Shown here piece after piece: positions 35,801 through 44,200 of a stretch of 64,000 nt of DNA; the first letter of the stretch is position 1; every line of letters begins with the position of its first letter. The stretch comes from Flavobacteriales bacterium (GTDB lineage: Bacteria; Bacteroidota; Bacteroidia; Flavobacteriales_F; PHOS-HE28), in assembly GCA_016717225.1 (NCBI GenBank), contig JADKGB010000017.1:1-64000 (forward strand). Reading direction: 5' to 3'. Under the pieces are notes generated by a model. It was given only the letters and a program-made list of their open reading frames with translations, was not told where the DNA came from and ran no database searches. The translations under genes and the position numbers were made by a program.

Positions 35801-36112
35801 ACCACTGACGATAGGTGCCGCTCCCGTGCCATACGCTCCATAGGTTACCGGTTGGGATGCCGTGCCCGATACACCCCAGATGATCTCGCCACGATAGGTC
35901 CCTCCACGTTCAAAAAGTACTTGATCACCAGGTACGATCGAGTAAGTACTCTGGTTTACCCGGTCGATGGTCTTCCATGGGGTGCTCTGCGAAGTGCCAT
36001 TGTTCGAGTCACTCCCATTGGCCGAAACATAGTAGATGACGGCATGCCCACGCAGCGCCATTGCGGTTGTGGCGACTACGACAAGGGTGCGGAGAGAAAT
36101 GCGCATGTCCAT
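32885..36112 (-). CDS. Secreted right-handed beta-helix protein with C-terminal NDRDP module
   Basis: The 1075-residue protein has a signal peptide (MDMRISLRTLVVVATTAMAL; MRIS at 36106 is an alternative start). The YYVSANGSDSNNGT start and PWKTIDRVN are typical of Bacteroidota polysaccharide-lyase-like beta-helix proteins. About residues 230-560 form a right-handed parallel beta-helix of repeated N-x-I-x-x-N turns (NNIIRRTY, NTIRGNRFDN, VQRNTVYNI). A jelly-roll-like carbohydrate-binding region (about 600-740) follows. The last ~230 residues are the same module as in the protein at 7154-10738, ending in two KYxGxGNDRDPxL loops. A polysaccharide lyase or adhesin role is possible; no catalytic set is identifiable. 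Confidence 0.85.
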   Translation of the reverse strand: MDMRISLRTLVVVATTAMALRGHAVIYYVSANGSDSNNGTSQSTPWKTIDRVNQSTYSIVPGDQVLFERGGTYRGEIIWGVSGTASQPVTYGAYGTGAAPIVSGAKLVTGWTLHSGNIYKAYVGLQVDFVYVSGARMELARTPNAGSWYRNSSALNSTLTSSSITQSSGFFTGARCVLRSTASSVDTLRVTNHSGSTLTFGSNPVNIYMNQDNWGFYLENKLSLLDAANEWFYDKNNGYLYLWAPGNVNPSTLSVEASVYWSGVNCYPSRHYGTIQNLSFRNQRYAGVLNGSADHVTVTGCVMEDVYHGIRSYGSYDNYSNNIIRRTYASGCLMIDNNSVFENNTLTDIALILGQGETGWGYFGIRGIGQNNTIRGNRFDNVGYSPIVVDGNHLVEKNVLNNYCISLNDGGGIAFDNANGMIIQDNIVRNAIGGLDGSSTLPLHYQQLGVGIYFGNTNIVNTTVQRNTVYNIPGIGINVDHCMNTVNNKVKDNVVFNADIGMAISDYSNTNGPFAVAPYHVPSYNDEITGNTIYALGKDKLCIKFFNCYSANYVDFGTFANNKYYSPYNEICIFSQNLFSGAQKWYTLEKWQIDRNEDAGSTRSPLRQTELATTGELSGNLVINGDFTTNITGWVGWPSNAQITRVTTHLDNGCLKAYLPDATVYPNFSMRNPDWFSLTNGQWYRMRISLQSNAEGFLKAGLKAQSTLSDPYAIGERIIPFGPERRDLEIYYQSNLTDQAQIRLINDVTEPLYYVDNIDVRRVSVQTVDPLTLHTLKVNDQATAQNFTVPAGGCWKDMAGNILAGGTSFTLQPYTSRIFFKLPDNQCVAQPTNATVGAKVFLGGAINWTTNIMRDDLRVAGLIPSAEPLTGQGWILENAGATISGTALTGTGNSAIVDWVTVELRNNNQTYTVAARRACLIRKDGTLISPDGNPVITFATTTTVGKYLVVYHRNHLGVMSGSTIATDGQIIDFTVSTTSVYGTDAMQVNGTRRALWSGNTNSDIYLKYTGSGNDRDPVLTTVGSTVPTGTVAGYRREDVNMDGTVKYIGTGNDRDPILSNIGGTIPTTTKIQQVP

Positions 36113-36420
36113 TCAGGTGTTGGTTATCGAATAGATCGCGAAACTCGTCTACTGCAACGTGCGGTGAACGTTTTGGGCTGCGCTTCGGATCAACAATTCG
36201 ACCAGCTGCCCTCCTATACCGACCGGATCGCGATCGATCTCCGCGAACGCCTGTTCAGGTGTGGTTCTGACCACATGGAGATCTGCGCTCCCACCGGCTC
36301 ATAGGCTGTTTTGGCCGTTCCGTCGGATATCACTGGATAGATCGTTGAAAACCCCCCCAATAACTGCCGAAGCGGACCCTTTCGCAGCGGCTTCGGCAGC
36401 AATAAACCAAAATGATCGCC
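36113..36420. other. Intergenic stretch between the beta-helix gene and creD
   Basis: No convincing complete gene is present. A plus-strand frame ending at 36304 (SYTDRIAIDLRERLF) has protein-like composition for its last ~50 codons, but no start of its own. A hairpin CTGCCGAAGC / GCTTCGGCAG at 36364-36399 lies 22-57 bases downstream of creD on the minus strand and could terminate it; the T-run is weak. Confidence 0.4.
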
Positions 36421-37823
36421 TCACTCCCGTCCGCCGTTCCAATCGATCCGGCGGCTCACCCACATTACCAGTGCCAGCACGATGAACAAACCAATGCTAC
36501 CGAAAAGCAGCGCATAATCCTGCTCGTGGATCAACGCGAACATGAAGCCGAAAACCAGCAGCATGATGAGCCCGAGCAATTGGGACGCCCGTTTCACTTG
36601 GAAAACACTGTTCGCATAGAAAACGACCAATCCGATGACAGCCGCCGCAGAAATGAGATAGGCCTTCGCGAAGCCCAAATGCTCACTTATGGCTATCAAC
36701 AGTGTGTAGAAAATGCACAACGCAAAACCCACCAACAGATACTGGATCGGATGAATGCGCAGTTTCTGAAGGACTTCCACAAAGAAGAAGACGAGGAATA
36801 CGAGTACGATGAGCATCAACCCGTATTTGCTCGCTCGCTCGTTCTTGCGATACTCATCTACCGGCTGCATCAAGTAAACCCCGAATGCGCTTTGCTGGAT
36901 CTCTTCTTGCTTGCTATCGCCGAACTCTTGTGGGTAAGGTCGGTTCAGGTGGAGTACGGTCCAATTGGCGCTGAAGCCCTTCGACGGTTGCTGTGTACTA
37001 TCGGCGGGGTCAGGTAAGAACGCTCCGTTGAAACTCGGATCGTTCCACGTGCTGGTGCAATTCACTCTAGTGACCTTCCCGATGGGAACCAAGTTGAAGC
37101 TCGCACTGCCATTGATCGTGAGATCCGCCTCGAAGGTCATCGGCTGTCCGACCATGCTGGTATCCAATGGAAAGGGAGCGCTCAATCCATTTGAAGCGAT
37201 GTCGTAATTGGATAAGCCCGGCTCAAATTGCACGGTTCGTCCACCGATGCGCATACTCACTTGTTCCTTGATACTCCGCAGATCGGAAATACCCAGTACG
37301 AGTTTCGCTTCTTCCCAACGCAAGGTGTATCCTGTTTTCAATCTTTCTGCCGAGATCGGTGCGAATGTTCCGCTCAGGTGGCTTTGGCTCCCGTAGACAG
37401 CTACGTCGTAAATACCGCGGCTTTTGGTGTACGGATCCAAGTTGGTCTCCACCTTCAACAGCTCGGGAAGGAAATGTGCATAATGAATATCCAACCGCGT
37501 TTCCATACGTCCGCTGCCATCTGTCGCCTGCACGCGAACAGGAACTTCGTACGGCACGTCGATCACGGGACCCGTAATTGTCTGCGCCCCTCCCCAGTTC
37601 TGGCTGATCTCGTTCTCCGCTTCGGTTTTTCTGTCGGCCCTCTCATGTATCAAGTCGTTCACCATGCTCAACGGGATCATAACAAGAGCACAAGTATTCC
37701 GACCACAATAGCTCGAAAAGTGAGCGACCGGCGCATCCACCCCATGCGTTCGGATCGAGCGGCGAGAGGAACTGTAACGGTGGGTATAGGTGGTGGAACG
37801 GGCGTGGAAGGCTGATCGGTCAT
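36421..37823 (-). pseudogene. creD: CreD-family inner membrane protein, frameshifted near its start
   Basis: CreD is an inner-membrane cell-envelope protein of unknown mechanism, induced with colicin/beta-lactam responses in enterobacteria and common in Bacteroidota. The main frame shows MIPLSMVNDLIHERADRK, then EISQNWGGAQTITGPVI (family-typical), a large periplasmic region and six C-terminal membrane helices to 36421. The expected N-terminal helix sits in another frame: ATG at 37823, MTDQPSTPVPPPIPTV, and later RRSLTFRAIVVGILVLLL, which hits TGA just where MIPLSM begins. One missing base at about 37680 (TTGTTATGATC for TTGTTnATGATC) explains this. Restored, the protein would have about 467 residues. 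Confidence 0.85.
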
Positions 37824-38004
37824 GGTTCTGGTTTGGGGGCATCAACGCCGCGACCCGCAGCTGTCGTGTGTTTTTGTGTTTTGTTGGGAATGAAACCCCA
37901 TGCAAGGGCAGTAACCCATAATTCTCTGCGTCTTCGGACCTATTGATCCGGAAGGAGCCAACTCTCAACCATTCCGTCCAGACGGCAGAAAACTCGCTCC
38001 TCAA

Positions 38005-38081
<77 letters not shown>

Positions 38082-38493
38082 AATGCTGCAAAGGTGATTA
38101 AGAAGTCGAACCTACGACTGTCCCGCCGAGACGGCAGATGCTCTATCCAGCTGAGCTACGGGATCAATGCTGCAAAGGTGATTAGGAAGTCGAACCTACG
38201 ACTGTCCCGCCGAGACGGCGGGATGCTCTATCCAGCTGAGCTACGTGATCAATGCTGGAAAGGTGCTTAAGAAGTCGAACCTACGACTGTCCCGCCGAGG
38301 AGTGCTCTACAGCTGAGCTACGGGAAGCTGCAAAGGTGATTAGGAAGTCGAACCTACGACTGTCCCGCCGGGACGGCGGGATGCTCTATCCAGCTGAGCT
38401 ACGGGATCAATGCTGCAAAGGTGCTTAAGAAGTCGAACCTACGACTGTCCCGCCGAGACGGCGGGATGCTCTATCCAGCTGAGCTACGGAATC
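38082..38493 (-). repeat. Five tandem degenerate tRNA-Arg-like units
   Basis: Five head-to-tail units (about 38082-38165, 38166-38250, 38251-38325, 38326-38408 and 38409-38493) directly follow the tRNA-Arg gene on its 5' side. On the minus strand each starts like the tRNA (GATCCCGTAGCTCAGCTGGA, TAGAGCA), so acceptor 5' strand and D-arm are kept. The anticodon arm is replaced by CCCGCCG-TCT-CGGCGGG, which still shows TCT (TCC in the fourth unit). Then follow CAGTCGTAGGTTCGACTT, a T-arm-like element, and CTTAATCACC or similar, where the acceptor 3' strand no longer matches. Units alternate between GATTAGG and GCTTAAG versions of the linker. The third unit has small deletions. Unlike a CRISPR, there are no unique spacers. 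Function unknown. Confidence 0.85.
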
Positions 38494-38515
38494 AGAAAAC
38501 AAAGATGCACAGAAC

Positions 38516-38546
38516 GAAAAACGCCCTGCCATTCGGCAGGGCGTTC
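38516..38546 (-). terminator. Terminator after tRNA-Pro
   Basis: On the minus strand AACGCCCTGCC-gaat-GGCAGGGCGTT is an 11-bp perfect stem followed by TTTTC. It starts six bases after the 3' end of the tRNA-Pro sequence. Confidence 0.85.
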
Positions 38547-38551
38547 TAACG

Positions 38552-38625
38552 TCGGGGCGGCCAGATTCGAACTGACGACCTCCTGCTCCCAAAGCAGGCG
38601 CGATACCGGGCTACGCTACGCCCCG
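38552..38625 (-). tRNA. tRNA-Pro (anticodon TGG)
   Basis: The minus strand gives CGGGGCGTAGCGTAGCCCGG at the 5' end, an anticodon stem CCTGC/GCAGG with loop TTTGGGA (anticodon TGG) and a T-arm with CAGTTCGAAT. The acceptor CGGGGCG/CGCCCCG is complete; CCA is not encoded. Confidence 0.93.
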
Positions 38626-38728
38626 AAATTCCCTTTCCACGTGTTCCAACTTCCCCTCTTTTACCAAAAGGGCTGCAAGGGTACGCTAAACCCGCAGAAC
38701 AAAACACCTCAAACAACAATGAAGTGAT

Positions 38729-38818
<90 letters not shown>

Positions 38819-38886
38819 TTGTGAAAGAACAATACCGACTGTCGATGGGGCGGCAAATATAGAAGTCCCAAGCACCTGACCATCGC

Positions 38887-38894
38887 TACTTTTG
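38887..38894 (+). promoter_or_regulatory. Flavobacterial -7 element ahead of the thiolase gene
   Basis: TACTTTTG matches the TAnnTTTG consensus at every fixed position and lies 21 bases before the thiolase ATG. A matching -33 TTG at the usual distance is not obvious, so the assignment rests on the -7 element alone. Confidence 0.5.
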
Positions 38895-38915
38895 CGCCCT
38901 TCAAAAAAGAGCCCC

Positions 38916-40097
38916 ATGATCCGCGAAGTCGTTATCGTTTCTGCCGCACGCACACCTATTGGAAGTTTTGGTGGCTCTCTCGTCGAAGTTGGTTCGACCA
39001 AATTGGGCGCTGCGGCGGTCAAAGCAGTGCTCGATCGCTCAGGTATCGACCCGAAATTGGTAACCGAAGCCTATATGGGAAGCGTGCTGCAAGCCAATCT
39101 GGGTCAGGCTCCCGCGCGGCAAGCCATCAAATTCGCTGGTCTCCCGGATGAAGTACAGTGTACAACCGTGAACAAGGTGTGTGCAAGTGGCATGAAGGCC
39201 ACCATGCTTGCCACCCAAAGTATTCTTCTCGGTGATAATGAGGTGATGATCGCTGGAGGCATGGAGAGTATGAGCCAAACCCCGTTCTACCTCGAGAAGG
39301 CACGCTATGGCTATCGTTTCGGGAACGGAACCCTGATCGATGGGGTGGGAAAGGATGGTCTTACTGATGTCTACCATCAAACGGCCATGGGCGTTAGTGC
39401 CGAACTGTGTGCAGCCAAGTATGGGATCACACGTGAGCAACAGGATGCGTACGCCATGGAGAGCTATACACGCAGTGCCAATGCGTGGAAGGCAGGCAAG
39501 TTCGCCGACGAAGTGGTACCACTCGTAGTGAAGACCCGCAAAGGAGACGTGACCATCAGTGAGGATGAAGAATACAAGGCGGTAAGCTTCGACAAGATCC
39601 CTGGCCTGAAGCCGGTATTCCAAAAGGACGGCACCGTAACCGCTGCCAACGCCAGCACGATCAACGACGGTGCCGCGGCGATGCTCCTCATGAGTGCTGA
39701 GAAAGCGAAGAGTTTGGGACTTAAGCCACTTGCCCGCATCCTCAGCTATGCGGATGCCGAACAAGCACCTGAATGGTTCACCACCACACCATCCGTAGCC
39801 ATTCCGCGGGCGGTGCAAAAGGCCGGATTGAAAATGAGCGACATCGGTTTCTTCGAGATCAATGAAGCCTTCAGCGTTGTGAGTCTTGCCAACATGCAGT
39901 TGATGAACCTTGATGCCAGCAAGGTGAATGTGAACGGTGGCGCTGTGTCGTTGGGCCATCCGCTCGGTTGTAGCGGTGCTCGCATCCTGGTCACACTCAT
40001 CAATGTACTGAAACAGAACGGTGCTCGATACGGAGCTGCTGGTATCTGCAATGGCGGTGGTGGCGCAAGTGCCATGGTGATCGAGTCGTTGAATTGA
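38916..40097 (+). CDS. Acetyl-CoA C-acetyltransferase (thiolase)
   Basis: The start at 38916 (MIREVVIVSAARTPIGSFGG) gives a 393-residue thiolase, the usual length for the biosynthetic type; the upstream ATG at 38892 overlaps the promoter element and was rejected. Catalytic residues are in place: Cys89 in NKVCASGMK, His348 in GHPLGCSG and Cys378 in ICNGGG, with the structural FFEINEAFSVV. The enzyme condenses or splits acetoacetyl-CoA in fatty acid, ketone or amino acid metabolism; the context does not fix the direction. The C40 hydrolase gene follows by ten bases. Confidence 0.95.
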   Translation: MIREVVIVSAARTPIGSFGGSLVEVGSTKLGAAAVKAVLDRSGIDPKLVTEAYMGSVLQANLGQAPARQAIKFAGLPDEVQCTTVNKVCASGMKATMLATQSILLGDNEVMIAGGMESMSQTPFYLEKARYGYRFGNGTLIDGVGKDGLTDVYHQTAMGVSAELCAAKYGITREQQDAYAMESYTRSANAWKAGKFADEVVPLVVKTRKGDVTISEDEEYKAVSFDKIPGLKPVFQKDGTVTAANASTINDGAAAMLLMSAEKAKSLGLKPLARILSYADAEQAPEWFTTTPSVAIPRAVQKAGLKMSDIGFFEINEAFSVVSLANMQLMNLDASKVNVNGGAVSLGHPLGCSGARILVTLINVLKQNGARYGAAGICNGGGGASAMVIESLN

Positions 40098-40107
40098 TCT
40101 TGCCGTT

Positions 40108-40866
40108 ATGACCTCTGTCATTTGCCCACTTTCCATTGTCGCGGTCCGAAAGGATCCGAGCGATCGCGCCGAGATGACCACGCAATGGCTTTTCGGTGAG
40201 ACCGGCGAGGTGTTGGAACGGCAAGACAAATGGTCGCGTATCCGATTTGATCACGATGGATACGAAGGTTGGGTGGACAACAAGCAAATAGCACCTTGCC
40301 TGACCCCCAATACGGATCCCGACCTGCGCGTGATGGACCAGACATCCATTGTGGATCTTGGGGACCGACAGGTTCTTCTACCCTACGGCGCTGTTCTTCC
40401 ATTTTACACTGACGGTGCGATCCTGTGGCAGGATCGTCGCGTGCCCGTCAACGCTGTTTCGAACCAGGGCGTGGCTGGTGACCGCGCCGAATTGATCGAC
40501 ATCTATGCCCATCCCTTCTTGGGTGCGCCCTACTTATGGGGTGGTCGCACGCCAACCGGAGTTGATTGTAGCGGCCTAACACAGATGCTCTTCATGCTTA
40601 TGGGCATCTATCTGCCCCGAGATGCCTCACAGCAGGCCGAAGACGGGGATCCAATAGAACTGATCGACCTCGCCGAACCGGGTGACCTCGCCTTCTTCGA
40701 CAATTCGGAAGGGCGCATTGTTCACGTGGGGGTCGTCCTTTCAGACCGGCGGATATTGCACGCCAGTGGTCGCGTTCGCATCGACACGTTGGACCAGCAA
40801 GGGATCTTCAACAATGAATCGCAGGGCTATACGCACCAGTTGCGATTGGTCAAGCGAATGGCCTGA
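40108..40866 (+). CDS. NlpC/P60 (C40) cysteine peptidase with SH3 domain
   Basis: The 252-residue protein has an N-terminal bacterial SH3 domain (about 10-62; SDRAEMTTQWLFGE, WSRIRFDHDGYEGWV) and a C-terminal NlpC/P60 domain with Cys154 in GVDCSGLTQ and His206 in RIVHVGVVL. Such enzymes cut within the stem peptides of peptidoglycan, typically gamma-D-Glu-diamino acid bonds. There is no signal peptide, so a cytoplasmic recycling role like that of YkfC-type peptidases is likely. Confidence 0.92.
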   Translation: MTSVICPLSIVAVRKDPSDRAEMTTQWLFGETGEVLERQDKWSRIRFDHDGYEGWVDNKQIAPCLTPNTDPDLRVMDQTSIVDLGDRQVLLPYGAVLPFYTDGAILWQDRRVPVNAVSNQGVAGDRAELIDIYAHPFLGAPYLWGGRTPTGVDCSGLTQMLFMLMGIYLPRDASQQAEDGDPIELIDLAEPGDLAFFDNSEGRIVHVGVVLSDRRILHASGRVRIDTLDQQGIFNNESQGYTHQLRLVKRMA

Positions 40867-41161
40867 AGAGCTGCTGGAAACCGGATTGTTCATCGGTGCC
40901 CCTTGTTCAAGCAAACAGACTCGTGGATCGGTGTTTTTTGACCTCCCGGTGATCAAGGGCCCGCATGCATGGACCCCGTCAGCGCCTTACTGCTATAATC
41001 CACATTCGAACAGGCGAAAGACCCCCCCCTTCGCTTTTCACTGAAATAACTCCTCTTTTCCGCCACCCGCCGCGCGCCGCCCAAACACGCAGTTCGCCAG
41101 CGCATCCGAATCGGCGCCCCCGGCGCGGGCCCCGGGGGGGGGCCCCCCCCCGGCCCCCCTA
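40867..41161. other. Gap with GC homopolymer block
   Basis: The first ~170 bases carry no recognisable gene. From about 41060 composition becomes abnormal, and about 41107-41160 is almost pure G and C in runs (GGGGGGGGG, CCCCCCCCCC). Nothing like it occurs elsewhere in the window. It probably marks a sequencing or assembly fault and not biology. Confidence 0.6.
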
Positions 41162-41281
41162 GTAGTACACGCCTTCGCTCAATGGTTCAAGGTGGTCTGT
41201 TTCACCTCCGAAGGCTATTATGATCATGGACAATTGGTCAAGGAGGATGCGCTGCGCTTCTTCACAAGAGAAATACACTGA
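41162..41281 (+). pseudogene. C-terminal fragment of an unidentified gene
   Basis: Directly after the GC block a 39-codon frame runs to TGA at 41279-41281. Its translation (HAFAQWFKVVCFTSEGYY, then LVKEDALRFFTREIH) has normal protein composition and codon use, but there is no start and the upstream sequence is the low-complexity block. It looks like the true 3' end of a plus-strand gene whose 5' part is lost. It is convergent with the cargo gene at 41298. I do not recognise the family. Confidence 0.5.
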
Positions 41282-41297
41282 ACACTGCTTGTGTAAC

Positions 41298-44200
41298 CTA
41301 TCTCCCCAGCAATACCTGCACGTACCCTGTATAGGTTTCTGAAACACCAGGGCCAGTGCGGATCATTTCGTAGTAGTAAACACCATCCGTCAGGACGTTG
41401 CTGTCATTGTTTCGGCCGTTCCAACGAATGTCGCGACCAGAGCCGTCCCACACTTCTTTACCCCAACGGTTGAAGATCCGGATAGAAAGAGAAAGACCAA
41501 CGGATCCTTCAACGATCAGGATATCGTTGTTCCCATCACCGTTGGGAGTGATCACGTTGGGGATGACTATCGGTGGAACGGGGCTCACCACGACCGGGAT
41601 TGTGTCACAATCTTCTACTTGCACATCGATGTAAGCCAAGGCATCAGGGCAGCTGCCGCCTTCAGCAATGCAGGTGAACACGCCATCCATGGCCAAGGTG
41701 GCCGAATAGATCGTTAAGAGTGGTCCATTGTAATTGCTGTTGTTCGGTGCCGTCCATACTATGGCATAGTTGCCTTGGCCGCTGGCGAGAAGTTGCAATG
41801 TGTCGCCTATACAAACGTCCAGATCACCACTAAGAGCGGGCACCGGTGGCGCACTATCCACTTCCACACTCACACTGTAGGAGAGACTTCCACAGCCGGC
41901 AACGGTCACAGAACAGGTATAAATGCCGGCGTTTTCGGCGTCACAGTTGTTCACTTGCACATTGGATCCCGCTACGGATCCCTGGGGTGTACTCCACGTG
42001 ATCACCGCCCCAAATTGTTGCGCAGTAGAGAGCGAAAGGGTGTCTCCAATGCACACGGTGGTATCGCCGAGGATCAGCGGTGCCGATGGCGCCGGCACAA
42101 CTTCCACCGAAACACTGGATGAAATACCGGGACAATCCGCCAAGGTCGCGGTACACAAGTAGTCTCCAGCGGTCGCAGCGGTCGCATTGCTTACGTTGAC
42201 CGAGGTGCCGCTGACGGAGCCTTGCGGTGTGGTCCAATTGAACGTCACTCCGAGTTGTGCGACAACTGACAGTTGAAGATCCGCACCTTCACATAACACA
42301 GTGTCACCAATGATCTGCGGTGTGAGGGCTGCGAGAACCGTGATGATCACCGCATGTGGTGGGCCAATACAACCCGCTTCGATCTGCGCGGCATACACCG
42401 TGTCCGTTGCGTTGAAAGGGCCTGCTGTATATGTGGCGCCAGCAGAAAGTACTTGCTGCAACAGGCTATCCGCGTACCAAGATATTGTACCCGATCCGGT
42501 GGCCACAAGGTCGATGGTTGCACCCGCACAGATCTGACCTCCGCTCGCTTCCAACTCATCCGTGAACGAAGTGGCGTTAACGACGGCGATGTCCGACAGA
42601 TCCGTGCAACCAAGTGTATCCGTCACCTGAAGTTGATAGTTGCCGGGCGTTGTTACTAACAGATCCTCCGTGCTGGCAATGCCAGGTGTCCAGAGGTAGC
42701 TGTAATCACCGGAAGGTCCGTCCAGGACAACCGTGCTGCCACCGCACACACTGAAAGGGCCAACGTCGATGGTCGCATCAGGGTGGCCTTGGAACACAGG
42801 AACGCTCAACTCGTATTCCATTCCGCAGGAAACCACGGTGCAACTGTACACACCACTGGTATCTACGGTCTGTGTAAAGTCACCACCCGTTAAAGGTGCG
42901 TTCCAAACCACATTCCCGAGCGCTCCTCCCTGCACCTGCAACGCGCACACTTGGTTAGGACATATCTCGTTGTCAGGGAAAACCGCAATGAGCGGTGATC
43001 CGAATTGCCCTACCGTGGCCGGGCCGTTCGCTAGGGAACAACCGGTGATCGTGTAAATGGTGAGGTAGTAGTTGCCGACTTCACTTACGAGCACCGAATC
43101 ATTGTCGATGTTCAATGGACCGCTAGGGCCGAACCATTCGTATTCAGCAGCGCTGGACGGGGTGTAGATGAGCACACTATCTCCTGGGCACACGATCCCA
43201 TTGCCCGGTTGCATGATCAGCTGTGGTGGGCTTGCCAATATGATCGGATAATACTGCACCCCCACACATTGGAATCCGAGTTGCGTGTTCGTGGCGATCG
43301 CAGCATAGATCCCCGGTTCGTTCACCCAGGCCGTATCTCCTCCAGCAGATACAGCGATCACACTTTCGCCGTTCCATTCGACCTGTTGGCAGTCGGGACA
43401 ATTCAGCAACAAGGCGACCGTATCACCGGGACAAATGAACACGGTGTCAGGCTCCGGGATCGTGGGCGGAGTTATAGGCACGATGTACACGCTGTCCGGA
43501 AAATCCCATACGAGGGAGTCTTGCGTGCAACCTTCCACATACATCACCACATGGGTGTTCAGCGGGTACCACCCTTGGCCATTCACCAGCTGGCTCCAAT
43601 AGATGGGTTGGTCCGCAAAATTCTGGTTCTGGCCGCAGCCATATGCCGTGCTGTAGACGACATAGAAAGGGGATGCGAGCGCGGTGGGTTGTCCGTCGAC
43701 ATACCAGGTTGGTACCATCAACCCTTGCATACATAGGCCACCACAAAAAGGGATCGTGTCTTGCACATCCAGAGGCACACCTTGGTAGGTGTACTGCATG
43801 GTCACATTCGTGATGTTCGGTAGATCGACCGCTTGCAAGAGTGTGAAGCACATTCTATTCACGGAAACACACCCGTTCGCACCGGTAACAGTGAGAGCAT
43901 ACTCGCCGCTGGCGGTCATTTGAATATTCACTCCGGGCTGCGGTGCTCCGTTGTAGGTCCACTGGGCTGTTGCGCCCAGTGGGATGTTGATCGCGTAGAG
44001 CCACAGGGGAACGCAATCAGCCCGCGCGTAGCAATAGGCAGGCGGTTCTGGCGGTGGTATGGGATCCAGGTTGCCTTCCATGAGAAAATAGGCCGTTGGT
44101 TCATCCAGGATCGTGACATAGAACGAATCCACCTGTGCGTAACAACCATTGCTGGATGTTTGCGAAACCCAGTACCAACCCGTACTGAAGACCTCCGTTG

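Noticed and set aside
35771..36304. 177-codon plus-strand frame opposite the start of the beta-helix gene
   Set aside because: Most of it is antisense of the beta-helix protein; only the last ~50 codons look protein-like, with no own start.
38082..38493. CRISPR array
   Set aside because: Units are ~85 bp, there are no unique spacers and no cas genes; every part of the unit is repeated and tRNA-derived.
39039..40229. 396-codon minus-strand frame opposite the thiolase gene
   Set aside because: It is the complement of a strongly conserved thiolase and has no family-like features of its own.
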